Assembly: GCF_031180965.1 (NCBI RefSeq) | Contig: NZ_JAPSLH010000028.1 | Span: forward strand, 1-57,926 | Reading direction: 5' to 3' | Source: Chelativorans sp. | Lineage (GTDB): Bacteria > Pseudomonadota > Alphaproteobacteria > Rhizobiales > Rhizobiaceae | DNA: 57,926 bases | Shown here: one piece after another, positions 43,001 through 51,300 of the stretch | How the letters are laid out: every line of letters starts with the position of its first letter | Position numbering within the stretch: the first letter of the stretch is position 1 | Notes under the pieces: generated by a model | Database searches by the model: none | Told to the model about the DNA's origin: nothing | The model's input: the letters and a program-made list of their open reading frames with translations, nothing else | Program-made: the position numbers and the translations under genes

Positions 43001-46000
43001 CGTGCCGAGGTACGCAGCATCCACTTCGTCTCGAAATGTCAACGAAGCGCCGACATCGACTCTCGCGTCGCCGGTAAACCGGGCTGCCGAGGAGATTAGA
43101 CTGCCGGAGGAGATCGTCCAGTCGAGCTGGGAGGAACCGCCCAGCGTAAGCGCACCTAGACCCTCCTTGATTACACTTCCATTCGACCCGTTAAAGCCGG
43201 TGATCTGGCCAGCGAACACCCCATCGGCTGTTTCGTTGAACACAGTTGTAGCGGCGTTGGCCAGGTCGCCGCGAATGGAGTCGACGTTGCCGACGAGTCT
43301 ACCGGCAATCACGACCGTCCCTCCCGCATAGCCATTTTGCCCCGCGAGGATGAGAGTGCCGAGATCAGATTTGACGAGCGCGCCTTGTCCGGTCAATGCG
43401 GCGTCGATGAATGCTGAATAATTAGCGCCTTGCGGCGTTCCGTCGCCGACCCGGATGATGTTCAGCGGGCCAGCCAGATTGATCGCATCGCCTTCGATGG
43501 CGTAGCCGTCCACCGAGAACTGCATGCCGGTGGCGCCAACCAGACCGAGATCGTCATTCACGATGACCGTTCCGGCAATGCCCTGGAAGACGGCAAAGCC
43601 CGGCTTTGGGTTCATCGGCCCGTTGAATACGCCGTTCGCGTCCGTCCATGTGGGCGAGGAGGCGGTCCAGGTTCCGGAGCCGCCGTCGATTGAGGCGTTA
43701 TACGCATCTTCGGGATCGTCGCCGTCCCAGAACGCGAGCTCCTGCCCCACGCTGCTGATGAGGTTTACCCAGTTAGCTTCACTTGTTTGGATCGAGAGCT
43801 GCCCCGCCTCCACCCCCGCCGGCACGCTCCCAATCTCGAGCCCCTCGTCCGCCAGCTCGCCGTCATAGTTGATCAGGCGGTACACGCCAGCACCGAACGA
43901 GCCCGTATGCGCAACGTTGAGCGTGCCATCGAGCCTCAACGAACCGGCCACCTTGAACAACGGCTGCGCGGTCGGCGAGCCAAGCGTCACATTGACCGTT
44001 GCTTCCCCGTGTAGAGACAAAGAGGCCATTTCTAGGGTCTGGCCACTCGCGCCGGACAGGGTTCCACCGTGGGAAGCTATCACTGTGCCCGCAGTTGATC
44101 CCGAGCCGCCGAGGATCCCCCCATCGCGAACCTGAATGGTTCCGCTGCCAAGCGCTCCTTCGAGTTTAAGCATCCCGCCTGTGACGTTGGTGTCGCCGGT
44201 AAAGGCCCTGCTGTCGCCGATCAGCAGGGTCGTGCCGGCAAGTTGATTGATCGTACCTGTGCCCGCTATGGCCGGAATAAATTCGTAGCTCTCATCAGTA
44301 TGGTTAAAGTTGATAATTCCGTTGAGTACGACCGACGCATTGAGCACGCTTCCGGCGCCGGCGGCAGGTGCGTCTGCAGCAGAACCAATGTTAAGCGTAC
44401 TGGCGGTGATGGCGAACGTACCGCCATTCAGATCAATCGCCCCCCCGTCAGTGACGGTCACCGACGCACCGGGGCCATCGGCGTAGAGGTCGTACGTCGT
44501 TAAGCTAGATCCCATGCCCCTTACGCTCAGCACAGCGGATTCCACTTCGTCTCGCTGCGGCCAGGCAGTCAGGCGCACAAACGGCATCAAAGTGGCATCG
44601 CCAAACTGATCAAAGACAGTAGCATTTACCTGCGCGCCGTTGGCGACTGTCAACGAGCCCGAGCTCTCCATGGAACCGATGTCGATGCGAGATGCTGTCC
44701 AAATCGAATTCAGGCCCTCAACAGTGACTGAGCCAAACCCCTTGTCCCATCCTACTCTTGAAAACCTGGTAGTGACCGCGCCGCCATCACGGATGCCGAG
44801 CGTACCCGTTCCTCCCATTGCACCAACCTGAAAGACAACGGTGGCATCGGAAAAGGTTGAACCCTCACCCTCAATCGTGATCACGCCACGCCCACCGAAG
44901 GCGCCAACGCTATATTGCTCGGCCGCAATCAACTCGGTAAATCCCTGCCTAGCCGACTTCCTTACGCTTCCGCCGTTGCGGATGACGAGATGGCCGTTGC
45001 TGCCCCTGACTGAGCCAACCATAACGGCGCCGCGCTTATCGGTCAGATCGAGTTCGGCCGCGCTACCGTCCACGACGAGCGTACCGGTCGCAACGATCAG
45101 ATCACCAGTGAGGCTGTGTGCGTTGGTGAGCGTGAGGGTGCCCGTCCCCCTCTTCTCAAGGTTCTCCGCGCCAGAGATAATGCCGCTGTAAGTTCCTCCG
45201 TCCAGGATCAAGCTGGCGCCGCCGGCCGAGACTGGACCCGAACCATTCAATTCCGCCGCCGCAAGATCAAAGTTGTTGAGGTCGAGGACGCCGCCATTAA
45301 CATAGAACTTGGCTCCTTGGCCGAAGGCGTTCACGGCTCCTGCCCTCATGATGCCGCCGCCCACTGTGAACTGACCAGCAAAGCTGCTGCTGCCCGTTAA
45401 AGTGGTGGTTCCGGCCAAATGATTGACATCGCCGTTGCCCACCACTGCGGGTGCAAACACATAGTCGCTGCCGGTATGGTTGAAGACGAGGCGACTATGC
45501 CCGGAGAAGCCTAGAAAGACACTCGGCGCAACGAGGGTGCCTGGCGCCGCGGCGGCGAATTCTGCCGATGAGCCGATATTCACCACACCAGCGCTGCCGG
45601 GGAATTGACCTGCATTGACGGGATCGCTGGCCGTGACATTCCCGCCGTCCGCAATCGTCAGGCTTCCGGTTCCGGAGGAGCCCACGATCACGAAGCCGGT
45701 CGTCCAGGCGGAGCCGCGGCCGATGACCTCAACCGATCCAGACATCCCAGAACCCAAGCCGATCGCTGCTGCGGAGCTAGTGAGGGTGCCGCCATTGGCG
45801 ATTATCAACTGACCGTAGTTTACGCCACCGATGTAGAGCTCTCCGATCTGAGCCCCTGGTGCGTCGATAATCGGTTGCCGACCCTCGCTATCAATATACG
45901 CGGCCCCTGACGAGGGGACACCAGGATTCCAGTTCGCGGGATTGAACCAGTTGGCGTCCAGCGATCCCGTCCAGTTCGTGGACTGCGCATGGGCGCCGGG

Positions 46001-46195
46001 GGCGATCAGAGCCGACGCGGCGAGAAGCGCTGCGTGCCTGCCACGACTGAAAGATCTGCTTCCCCGCACCACTCCTTGCCCCCCAGACCCCGGTGCCGCG
46101 GCAATTTTTCCTCTTGCCGTCGCGCGGCCAACGTACTGCCTTACGGCGCTTGGCTTGGACTCATTGACAGCGTCCCCAGACAAAGTATCACTCAT
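40058..46195 (-). CDS. Autotransporter with beta-strand repeats and Pro-Glu linker (2,045 aa)
   Basis: A complete type V secreted protein. The first 70 residues are an extended signal region ending APGAHA before QSTNWTG. The passenger begins with repeats of the GSAWTTGFVIVGSSGTGSLT kind, then autotransporter-associated beta-strand repeats. It carries two copies of the large WDG-containing module also seen in the giant protein (anchors near residues 825 and 1,248). After the pertactin-like linker (GDWYLRS) comes a run of about 15 Pro-Glu pairs (near residues 1,680-1,712), then VPLYEAYAGALLGFIDIG and the barrel, ending QW. Its barrel is nearly identical to that of the 870-residue protein. ATG 46195 has only a weak ribosome site, so the start is less certain. 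Confidence 0.92.
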   Translation of the reverse strand: MSDTLSGDAVNESKPSAVRQYVGRATARGKIAAAPGSGGQGVVRGSRSFSRGRHAALLAASALIAPGAHAQSTNWTGSLDANWFNPANWNPGVPSSGAAYIDSEGRQPIIDAPGAQIGELYIGGVNYGQLIIANGGTLTSSAAAIGLGSGMSGSVEVIGRGSAWTTGFVIVGSSGTGSLTIADGGNVTASDPVNAGQFPGSAGVVNIGSSAEFAAAAPGTLVAPSVFLGFSGHSRLVFNHTGSDYVFAPAVVGNGDVNHLAGTTTLTGSSSFAGQFTVGGGIMRAGAVNAFGQGAKFYVNGGVLDLNNFDLAAAELNGSGPVSAGGASLILDGGTYSGIISGAENLEKRGTGTLTLTNAHSLTGDLIVATGTLVVDGSAAELDLTDKRGAVMVGSVRGSNGHLVIRNGGSVRKSARQGFTELIAAEQYSVGAFGGRGVITIEGEGSTFSDATVVFQVGAMGGTGTLGIRDGGAVTTRFSRVGWDKGFGSVTVEGLNSIWTASRIDIGSMESSGSLTVANGAQVNATVFDQFGDATLMPFVRLTAWPQRDEVESAVLSVRGMGSSLTTYDLYADGPGASVTVTDGGAIDLNGGTFAITASTLNIGSAADAPAAGAGSVLNASVVLNGIINFNHTDESYEFIPAIAGTGTINQLAGTTLLIGDSRAFTGDTNVTGGMLKLEGALGSGTIQVRDGGILGGSGSTAGTVIASHGGTLSGASGQTLEMASLSLHGEATVNVTLGSPTAQPLFKVAGSLRLDGTLNVAHTGSFGAGVYRLINYDGELADEGLEIGSVPAGVEAGQLSIQTSEANWVNLISSVGQELAFWDGDDPEDAYNASIDGGSGTWTASSPTWTDANGVFNGPMNPKPGFAVFQGIAGTVIVNDDLGLVGATGMQFSVDGYAIEGDAINLAGPLNIIRVGDGTPQGANYSAFIDAALTGQGALVKSDLGTLILAGQNGYAGGTVVIAGRLVGNVDSIRGDLANAATTVFNETADGVFAGQITGFNGSNGSVIKEGLGALTLGGSSQLDWTISSGSLISSAARFTGDARVDVGASLTFRDEVDAAYLGTLSGTGRFTKTGSGTTSLTGDSSTFIGMSEVLGGKLTVNGKLGGDLTVAAAATLDGSGEIGGAVTIADGGTLTGRQGVTLSMGSLTLGSSSSTAVALGRPGNQTGPFHVSGDLVLNGALNVADAGGFGAGVYRLFDYGGRLTNLGFSIGARPAGIDAADLTLQDAVAGQVNLISTDGAVLTFWDGSDSSKHDNTSIDGGSGSWTLAGRNWTDSTGKFNGPYQPMPSFAVFQGTAGTVTVESQAVSVTGMQFTADGYRVEGASIDLEGEGSRTVIRVGDGSNAGAGMTATITSSLRGASQLVKSDLGTLVLAGTNGYMGGTAVSAGTLIGDDLSIRGDIANAGTTVFEQLRDGEFAGDIAGLSGTDGRMVKRGVGALTLRGLSTLDWSVKQGKLISATDRFAGDLELSSGAMFALDQDYAGSYGGTISGSGTLAVIGGGVVELTGDNSGFKGTAELIGATLVANGMLGGSLAILGGGKLEGIGTVGTTTHHGGTIAPGRSIGTLTIDGHYFGNGGLIAIETELGGDASPTDLLVINGNSSGTAYVDVTNLGGTGAPTVEGIRIIQVEGASDGAFSLVGDYVFQGAQAVVAGAYAYRLYQGGVSDPGDGDWYLRSVYDPELEPEPEPEPEPEPEPQPEPEPEPEPEPEPGGLLYQAGVPLYEAYAGALLGFIDIGTLQQRVGNRQWTVVAEGADAISEETVAQRQLGIWAELRGFGGSFEPETSTTGADYDLSSWKFKAGIDIPIADVGAGDLIGGLSLHYGTFSADVASIHGDGSIEGSGYGAGGTLTWYADNGFYVDGQAQVTWFDSDLESSTAGLTLEDGNEGVGYVLSLETGKRIALTPAWATTPQAQLTYSAVEFDDFTDAFGADVSLDSAENLVGRLGITLDRQAEWQGSSGSINRSHFYGIANLYYDFDGGSNVDVAGADIESEDDALWGGLGVGGSLNFAEDKYSLYGEALAKTSLENFGDSHSITGTVGFRMQW
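41062..41157 (-). repeat. Pro-Glu dipeptide repeat linker
   Basis: A low-complexity stretch of alternating Glu/Pro codons (GGTTCC/GGCTCC-like hexamers on the plus strand) between linker and barrel. The paralog ending at 34399 has only about four pairs at the same place, and the giant protein has DPQP. Such short tandem repeats can change length by slippage. Confidence 0.8.
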
Positions 46196-46247
46196 TCAAC
46201 TTGACGGTGGGGCATTGCGCAAGTTGAAAACGCATCTGGCGTTTCGC

Positions 46248-46490
46248 TCATGGGGACGTACCGAGGCGCTGAAACTGCCGAGACCGGATATCCGCCAACT
46301 GATCGCGCAGCCGCTCGATCTCCGACTTAAGGTCCTGGATCACGTCACGGCCATTGCCGAGGGAGCTTGAGAACTGCTGGAAGTCCTCGCGCTGCAGGTC
46401 AATCTGCCGTTGCAGGTTTGCAATCTCGTGGTCGGGTTCAGATTCCGCTCAGACCATTTTTGATTTCGAGGCAGCATTGTCGTCCGCAGA
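46248..46490 (-). pseudogene. Decayed copy of the coiled-coil membrane protein
   Basis: The DNA matches the 3' part of the gene at 1827-2408, including the same C-terminal ending (QFQR-LG-SP, then stop). At least one indel shifts the frame after a WSERNLN segment, and homology ends near 46490, so the N-terminal half with the membrane segment is missing. As with the intact copy, it lies just upstream of an autotransporter on the same strand. Confidence 0.8.
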
Positions 46491-46905
46491 CCCGCTTTGC
46501 CCGCTGGAGGCGTCACTGGCGCGGGCTCAAGCTCCGCGGGCGTGTTCTCTGGCGAGGGAGAAGACTGAGGCGCTCCTGTGGCTTTGCAGCCGGCCATTTC
46601 CAGCGCACCGTCCGGGAGGGAACGGCCTTGGACTTTCGCCCACCCCCCTAGCCCGCGCCCACCAGGGCGAGAGCCTTGTCGAGGCGCAAGCACGTCCCCA
46701 GCTACCTCACACGCCGCTTCAGTTCTTCAGGCGAGTGCCTCTCCGTCTCACCCTCGAAACCGACGCCCGGGGTAATCTCATACGCGCAAGTTGCGGCGAG
46801 TGGCGCTGTTCCAGGCGGTCAGGGACGGCCGGCCGCGCGCTTCCATCTTGCTGGTCAGCGCCATGTGTGGTCTCCTGCCTTGATAGCAGGGAGTGAGGAA
46901 ATATC
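46491..46905. other. Stretch without a supported gene
   Basis: Short frames only; none reads like a conserved protein. It lies between the decayed coiled-coil gene and a small membrane protein gene and is probably rearranged debris. Confidence 0.3.
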
Positions 46906-47103
46906 GTGATCGCAGATTATATTGACGAGTTCATTATGCTCTGCGTCGGCCTATGGATGACCGGCGTGGGATTTGGCTTTCTCTCGGTTCCGACCAACCC
47001 GGGACGACCGGCATGGCAGACGCACCTCGTCCGCCAGTTCAAATGGATGGGGCCGCTTCTGCTGATTATCGCGGTTGTACTCGCCATCGCTACTCGGTCC
47101 TGA
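46906..47103 (+). CDS. Small membrane protein (65 aa)
   Basis: Start at GTG 46906, with GAGGAA about six bases upstream. Two hydrophobic segments (about 9-27 and 47-62) flank a Pro/basic loop, predicting an inner-membrane hairpin. Family unknown. It ends next to the 3' end of the convergent tRNA gene. Confidence 0.55.
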   Translation: MIADYIDEFIMLCVGLWMTGVGFGFLSVPTNPGRPAWQTHLVRQFKWMGPLLLIIAVVLAIATRS

Positions 47104-47105
47104 TC

Positions 47106-47183
47106 TGGTTGCGGTGGCGGGATTCGAACCCGCGATCTCCTGCTTATGAGGCAGGCGAGATAGACCACTTCTCCACATCGGCA
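47106..47183 (-). tRNA. tRNA-Met-like (anticodon CAT) with a poorly paired acceptor stem
   Basis: The minus strand shows an intact anticodon arm (CCTGC, loop CTCATAA, GCAGG), a D-arm with GAGA/TCTC, a perfect T-arm (GCGGG, TTCGAAT, CCCGC), discriminator A and encoded CCA. The acceptor stem is odd: TGCCGAT against CACCGCA leaves three mismatches. It could be a divergent island-type tRNA-Met, or a hybrid in which one half was replaced by integration. CAT could also be an Ile2 anticodon; the D-arm region looks more Met-like. Confidence 0.72.
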
Positions 47184-47223
47184 GAGGGTAGCTGAGCCGG
47201 AACTACTACCCTATTGATCGCTT

Positions 47224-47250
47224 GGGGCTATGGTCGGAGACCATAGTCCC
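47224..47250. terminator. Strong hairpin between tRNA and sugar operon
   Basis: CTATGGTC / GACCATAG with a GGA loop, extended by GGGG/TCCC to 12 pairs including one G-T. No T-run follows on either strand, so it may be a factor-dependent terminator or a processing site. Confidence 0.4.
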
Positions 47251-47304
47251 TATGGCTCCTACAGGCCACGAAGAACTCAACATCGCTTCGACTGTTCCCG
47301 CGTT

Positions 47305-47323
47305 CTCTCACGCCTGGTGAGAG
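47305..47323 (-). terminator. Hairpin directly after the last gene of the sugar operon
   Basis: CTCTCAC / GTGAGAG with a five-base loop begins on the base after the isomerase stop. It lacks a T-run; it may protect the mRNA 3' end or aid termination. Confidence 0.4.
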
Positions 47324-48556
47324 TCAGGATCGCGGATCTAGTACGGTGGTTCTTTTGTCACGGTACTTCGAAGCAGGCGTCTTCCTCAACGCCACTATGA
47401 CCTCATGGCAGGCCGACACCGGATGATAATCGGTCTTGGCCGGAGGACTCTTCTCATTGCTATACTTCCGCCCGAAACGGTCGAGAATGCGAAACCAGCC
47501 GCCATGTTTGTGGTCGATGAAATGCCGGTCGGCATATTCCCAGCCGCGCTCGTACCAATCCCAATATTGCCGCCGCCCCGTCTGCACCGCGAGCAGGGCG
47601 GCGGCAGCGATCATTTCGGATATGACCCAATAGTAGCGGTCCGTATCCAGGATGCCGCCGTCGGGAGCAAAGCTGTAGTGCATACCCTGGGCCTCTCCAT
47701 CCCAAGCCTTCTCCATTGCCGTGTTGAACAGCCGCTCCGCCGAAGCGACTTGCCAGTCTTCGGGCCGATAGCGATGGAGGATCATGAGCAGCTTGGCCCA
47801 TTCGACGAAGTGGCCGGGGAGATACCCGTAGGGCTTGAACAGATGCCTCGGATCCTCCTTATTGTATTCCCAGTCCAGGCTCCAATCACTGTGGTAGTGC
47901 TCCCAGAGCAGGCCTCCTGATTGGGCCGTGAGTTCACTGCAGATGCGCCGCGCCAAGGTGGCTGCGCGATCGAGATAGCGCGCCTCGCCTGTCGCTTCGA
48001 AAGTGGCAAGCATCGCCTCGCACATATGCATGTTGCTGTTCTGCCCTCGATAGGCGGCGACAGCCGACCAGTCGCCAGCGCCGATCTCGTCCACATAGAG
48101 TTCGGCGTCCGCCTCCCAGAAGCGGGTTTCCAGCAGATCGTATGTTTCGGACACCAGGGCCTGCGCCTGCGGCAGGCCTGTTTTGGCTGCCGCAGCGGCA
48201 GCCAGGAGCACGAAGGCATGGCCGTAGCAGTAGCGGGTTGGGTCGATCACTTCCGATCCGCTCAGCACCCACGCGTAGCCGCCATCGGCCTGCCGATGAT
48301 GCCTCCCGAGGAAGGCAAGGCCATGCGCGGCGGCTTGACGATATTGCTCTTCGTTGAAATGCAGGAAGGCGACGGCGAAGTTATATATGAAGCGACAGGT
48401 GCCGACGAGATGCTTGGTGTTCGGGTCAAAAACAGTCCCGTCGTCCAGGAGCTGGTTGATGAAGCCGCCGCGTTCGTGGTCGATGCACACGGGATAATAG
48501 AAGTCGACGATGCTCCGAATGTGCGATCGCAGGAAGTTTTCGTCGCGATAAGTCAA
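47324..48556 (-). CDS. AGE-family (N-acylglucosamine 2-epimerase-like) sugar isomerase
   Basis: A 410-residue alpha/alpha-barrel enzyme. AGE superfamily members interconvert mannose, fructose and glucose (YihS type), epimerise cellobiose, or epimerise GlcNAc/ManNAc. Visible family residues include CRFIYNFA near the N-terminus, GGYAWVLSG, CYGHAFVLLA (His), QNSNMHMCEAMLATFEAT (His/Glu) and the ending HGGWFRILDRFG followed by KTDYHPVSACHEV (His). Sequence style favours the mannose/YihS-like branch over GlcNAc epimerases. It is the last gene of the operon. With mannonate-pathway enzymes upstream it may supply mannose or a related aldose; the substrate is inferred from context only. Confidence 0.85.
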   Translation of the reverse strand: MTYRDENFLRSHIRSIVDFYYPVCIDHERGGFINQLLDDGTVFDPNTKHLVGTCRFIYNFAVAFLHFNEEQYRQAAAHGLAFLGRHHRQADGGYAWVLSGSEVIDPTRYCYGHAFVLLAAAAAAKTGLPQAQALVSETYDLLETRFWEADAELYVDEIGAGDWSAVAAYRGQNSNMHMCEAMLATFEATGEARYLDRAATLARRICSELTAQSGGLLWEHYHSDWSLDWEYNKEDPRHLFKPYGYLPGHFVEWAKLLMILHRYRPEDWQVASAERLFNTAMEKAWDGEAQGMHYSFAPDGGILDTDRYYWVISEMIAAAALLAVQTGRRQYWDWYERGWEYADRHFIDHKHGGWFRILDRFGRKYSNEKSPPAKTDYHPVSACHEVIVALRKTPASKYRDKRTTVLDPRS

Positions 48557-48591
48557 CGCCGTTCCTCATCTTCGCTTGCGCGTCAGTGATC

Positions 48592-49608
48592 TCAGGCCGC
48601 CCTGCAGGCGATCCGGTATTCGGTCCTGAACGGTTCCGCTGCGGTCAGGGCAATGCTCGTCGGCACGCCGCTTCGGCAAAGAGGATCGGACCCCGCCGCC
48701 GCCGTGGCCGGCCCCAGATCGAAGGGCGCCGCAACCGGTTCTACGCCGAGCCCACGGAAGCGGCCAGACCATGGGTAGAACCGCCTGCCCCCTGCGGAAA
48801 TCCACAGGCAGCAAGCGGGAAAATGCGCCGCGTTCCAGGTTTGGACGATGGAGTAGCCGAGATCCGGATAGGTGAAGGAGATGCTGCCGCCGAGCCCCGT
48901 CAGGAGCACGAGGTCTTCGCTTTCTCCGGGCAGGGGAAGCGTACGAATGTCGATCAGATCACCTTCGCGCGACAGCAGCGCATTGGGAGGCGCGTCCCTC
49001 TGGTCTGGCCTGAGCGCCGTGCGGCCAGCCTCCACCTCCAACGGGAACGTCCATGACCTCGACTGTTCCGCCAGATCGAGATGCAACCGCCTGGGCCTTT
49101 CGGGGAGCTTGTAGACCGGGTGAAGCCCCACGGGTACGCGGCAATCGTGCCGAGCGTGAATTTCGAGGGCGAGGTCCAGCGCCGCACTGTCCACAGCGGC
49201 GGTGACGGTGCGCACAAGGCGGCCGATTGCATGCCCTTCCGGATAGTCGATCCCGATCGTCACTGAGCGCCTGCCCGCCTTCAGCAGGCGCCAGTGGTGA
49301 TTGGAAGCGAAGCCGTGTGGAAATGAGTCCACGACCGCACCTTCCATGCCGCGCGGCGGCCGCCAATCCTCCGGCAGATCGGGACGCGGGGCATCAATCC
49401 CGAACGGCACGCACGGCCATTCGCCCCTTAGGCGCTGCAATATGCCGGGAAGCCGCCGATGCTCTTCGTCCTCCTCGTCAGCCCAGGGAGCAATCGCGAA
49501 GGGCTGCACAAGCCTGCCGCCAAGATCGAAGGAGACCGGGCCGAGCATGCCGCCGAGACTTTGCACCTCGCCCTGGACGAAATCGCTTGCAAAGCGCCAC
49601 GTCATCAC
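48592..49608 (-). CDS. Aldose 1-epimerase-like (galactose mutarotase fold) protein
   Basis: A 338-residue beta-sandwich protein of the mutarotase superfamily. Key segments are PRGMEGAVVDSFPHGFASNHHW (His), VGLHPVYKLP (catalytic-type His) and FRGLGVEPV (Glu). It would interconvert sugar anomers so that the imported sugar matches the next enzyme. It is shorter and more divergent than GalM, as in sugar-specific operons. Its start overlaps the regulator stop by four bases (ATGA), so it is translated with the GntR gene. Confidence 0.82.
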   Translation of the reverse strand: MMTWRFASDFVQGEVQSLGGMLGPVSFDLGGRLVQPFAIAPWADEEDEEHRRLPGILQRLRGEWPCVPFGIDAPRPDLPEDWRPPRGMEGAVVDSFPHGFASNHHWRLLKAGRRSVTIGIDYPEGHAIGRLVRTVTAAVDSAALDLALEIHARHDCRVPVGLHPVYKLPERPRRLHLDLAEQSRSWTFPLEVEAGRTALRPDQRDAPPNALLSREGDLIDIRTLPLPGESEDLVLLTGLGGSISFTYPDLGYSIVQTWNAAHFPACCLWISAGGRRFYPWSGRFRGLGVEPVAAPFDLGPATAAAGSDPLCRSGVPTSIALTAAEPFRTEYRIACRAA

Positions 49609-50396
49609 GCCGCGGTATCCTCGCGGCCCGCATTCTGCTTCTCGGAATCCCCCGCCGCCGACATCGAGGGCAGGTCGGATCGCTCGAAATACTCGGGATA
49701 GCGCTCCTGCACGATCTTCAACGCAGCGAAGACGCGCCGCAGGTGGATGCGCATCGCCTCCTCGGCCGCTTGCGCGTCCGCACCCTCAATGGCGTCGACG
49801 ATCCGGCGGTGCTGGTCGATGACGACGGACATGGCATCGAGCCGCGGAAAGGAAAGATAGCGGAAGCGATCCATGTGCAGCTTCGCCGCATTGATATCCG
49901 CCCAGATTCCGGGAAAACCCGCATAGGCGGCGATCTGCTGGTGGAAGAGCTCGTCGGACTTGTAGAAGCGACGTTCGTCGGAGATCGACGACAGCGTCTC
50001 CTGGATAGCCAGTTCATCCCTCAGCTTCTGCACAAGCTGAGTCCGGTTGGGGCTCTCCACAGCGCGGACCACGAGGCCGACCTCCAGCGCCTCCCGCAGG
50101 AACTGGGATTTCTCCAGATCGGCGAATCTCAATGGTGCAACGATGCTGCCGCGCTGGGGATAGATGTCGATCAGCCGGAGAGTGGCGAGGCGGGCGAGCG
50201 CCTCGCGCACGGGTGTGCGGCTCACGCCCAGCGCTTCCGACATCGTTTTTTCGGAGACCATCTCGTTCGGCTTCAGCCGGAAAGTGAGAATCTGGTCGAG
50301 GAGGATCTCGAAGGTTCGGGCGGCAACCGAAGCTCCGGCAGCCGAATCGGCGAAGCGTCTTTCCGGTCCTGCGCGCGTTCCGTTTGCTCCGGCCAT
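49605..50396 (-). CDS. GntR-family (FadR/FCD) transcriptional regulator
   Basis: A 263-residue regulator. Residues about 25-90 are the winged helix (EKTMSEALGVSRTPVREALARL). Residues 100-235 are the FCD ligand-binding helical bundle with metal-binding Asp/His (SDELFHQQIA, IDQHRRIVDAI, MRIHLRRVF). FCD regulators usually repress sugar-acid operons until a pathway sugar acid binds. Lying inside the operon it presumably controls, it probably regulates itself. A candidate operator is CTACCATGGTAG at 55503-55514. The C-terminal 25 residues are low-complexity and polar. Confidence 0.9.
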   Translation of the reverse strand: MAGANGTRAGPERRFADSAAGASVAARTFEILLDQILTFRLKPNEMVSEKTMSEALGVSRTPVREALARLATLRLIDIYPQRGSIVAPLRFADLEKSQFLREALEVGLVVRAVESPNRTQLVQKLRDELAIQETLSSISDERRFYKSDELFHQQIAAYAGFPGIWADINAAKLHMDRFRYLSFPRLDAMSVVIDQHRRIVDAIEGADAQAAEEAMRIHLRRVFAALKIVQERYPEYFERSDLPSMSAAGDSEKQNAGREDTAA

Positions 50397-50406
50397 TCTC
50401 GTTCCC

Positions 50407-51291
50407 TCAAAGGCTCTGCAGCTTCAGTCCATTCATGAAGTGCCTGCGCAAAAGTAGGAACAGTATCACTGTCGGCAGGCTGGCCATCAGTGTCGCCGTC
50501 ATCACCACATTGGGCGTGGTCGCCGCATAGCTTCCCTGCAGCACCATCAGCCCGTTCATAAGCGAGCGCACCTCCTCCCGGCTCGTCAGCACCATGGAGA
50601 AAAGAAGATCGTTCCATATCCAGGTGAACTGGATCAGGAAAAGGGCCGTCATCGGACCCCAGCAATTGGGAAGGATGATGGAGCGGAAGATGCGGAAGTC
50701 GGAGCATCCATCGAGCCGGGCCGCTTCGTCCATCTCGCGCGGCAGCCCCGCCATGTAGTTGCGCAGCACCAGCACCGGAAAGGGAATGCAGACCGCGGTA
50801 TAGAAAAGGATCATGCCGAGCCGGGTGTTGTTGAGCCCCAGTTTCGTGTAGCCCATGAAAAGCGGTATCAGATACATCTGCAGGGGGAAGATCGTGCCCG
50901 AGAAGATGAGCATGAACCAGAAGCCCTTCCCCCGGAATTCGATCCGCGTCAGGCCATAGGCCGCCAGCGCGGCAATGAACACCGCAGCGCCGCCGCCGAT
51001 GAACCCGTACAGGGCGGAGTTGAACATGCCGTCGGCCATCCGCGTTTTCGTCCAAGCCTCGTAGATATTGTGCAGCACCGGCTCCCAGGACTGCGGCAGC
51101 GCCAGCGGATGGCCAGTCCCATACTCAGCGTTGCTTTTGAAGATGGACACGACCAGATAGTAGAAGGGCGTCATCCAGGCGAGCGCAAGCATGACGGCCA
51201 TGGCCAGCATCACGGCCTTGCGCGTGTCGGTGTGCTGCTCCCTCCGGGCGATCGCATCGAAATCAAGCTTCGACAGGTCGACTGCCGCCAT
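50407..51291 (-). CDS. Carbohydrate ABC transporter permease (MalG type)
   Basis: Inner-membrane permease of 294 residues with six hydrophobic segments. The first spans about residues 24-50 (VMLALAVMLALAWMTPFYYLVVSIF). The EAA coupling motif reads EMDEAARLDGCSDFRIFRSIILPNCWGP. It forms the channel with the MalF-type partner, ten bases upstream. C-terminal FLLLRRHFMNGLKLQSL is typical of MalG-type permeases. Confidence 0.93.
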   Translation of the reverse strand: MAAVDLSKLDFDAIARREQHTDTRKAVMLAMAVMLALAWMTPFYYLVVSIFKSNAEYGTGHPLALPQSWEPVLHNIYEAWTKTRMADGMFNSALYGFIGGGAAVFIAALAAYGLTRIEFRGKGFWFMLIFSGTIFPLQMYLIPLFMGYTKLGLNNTRLGMILFYTAVCIPFPVLVLRNYMAGLPREMDEAARLDGCSDFRIFRSIILPNCWGPMTALFLIQFTWIWNDLLFSMVLTSREEVRSLMNGLMVLQGSYAATTPNVVMTATLMASLPTVILFLLLRRHFMNGLKLQSL

Positions 51292-51300
51292 TTCCGTCTC

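Noticed and set aside
46917-47168. Minus-strand frames across the tRNA-like gene
   Set aside because: They contain the RSRVRIPP-type peptide that results from translating a tRNA gene.
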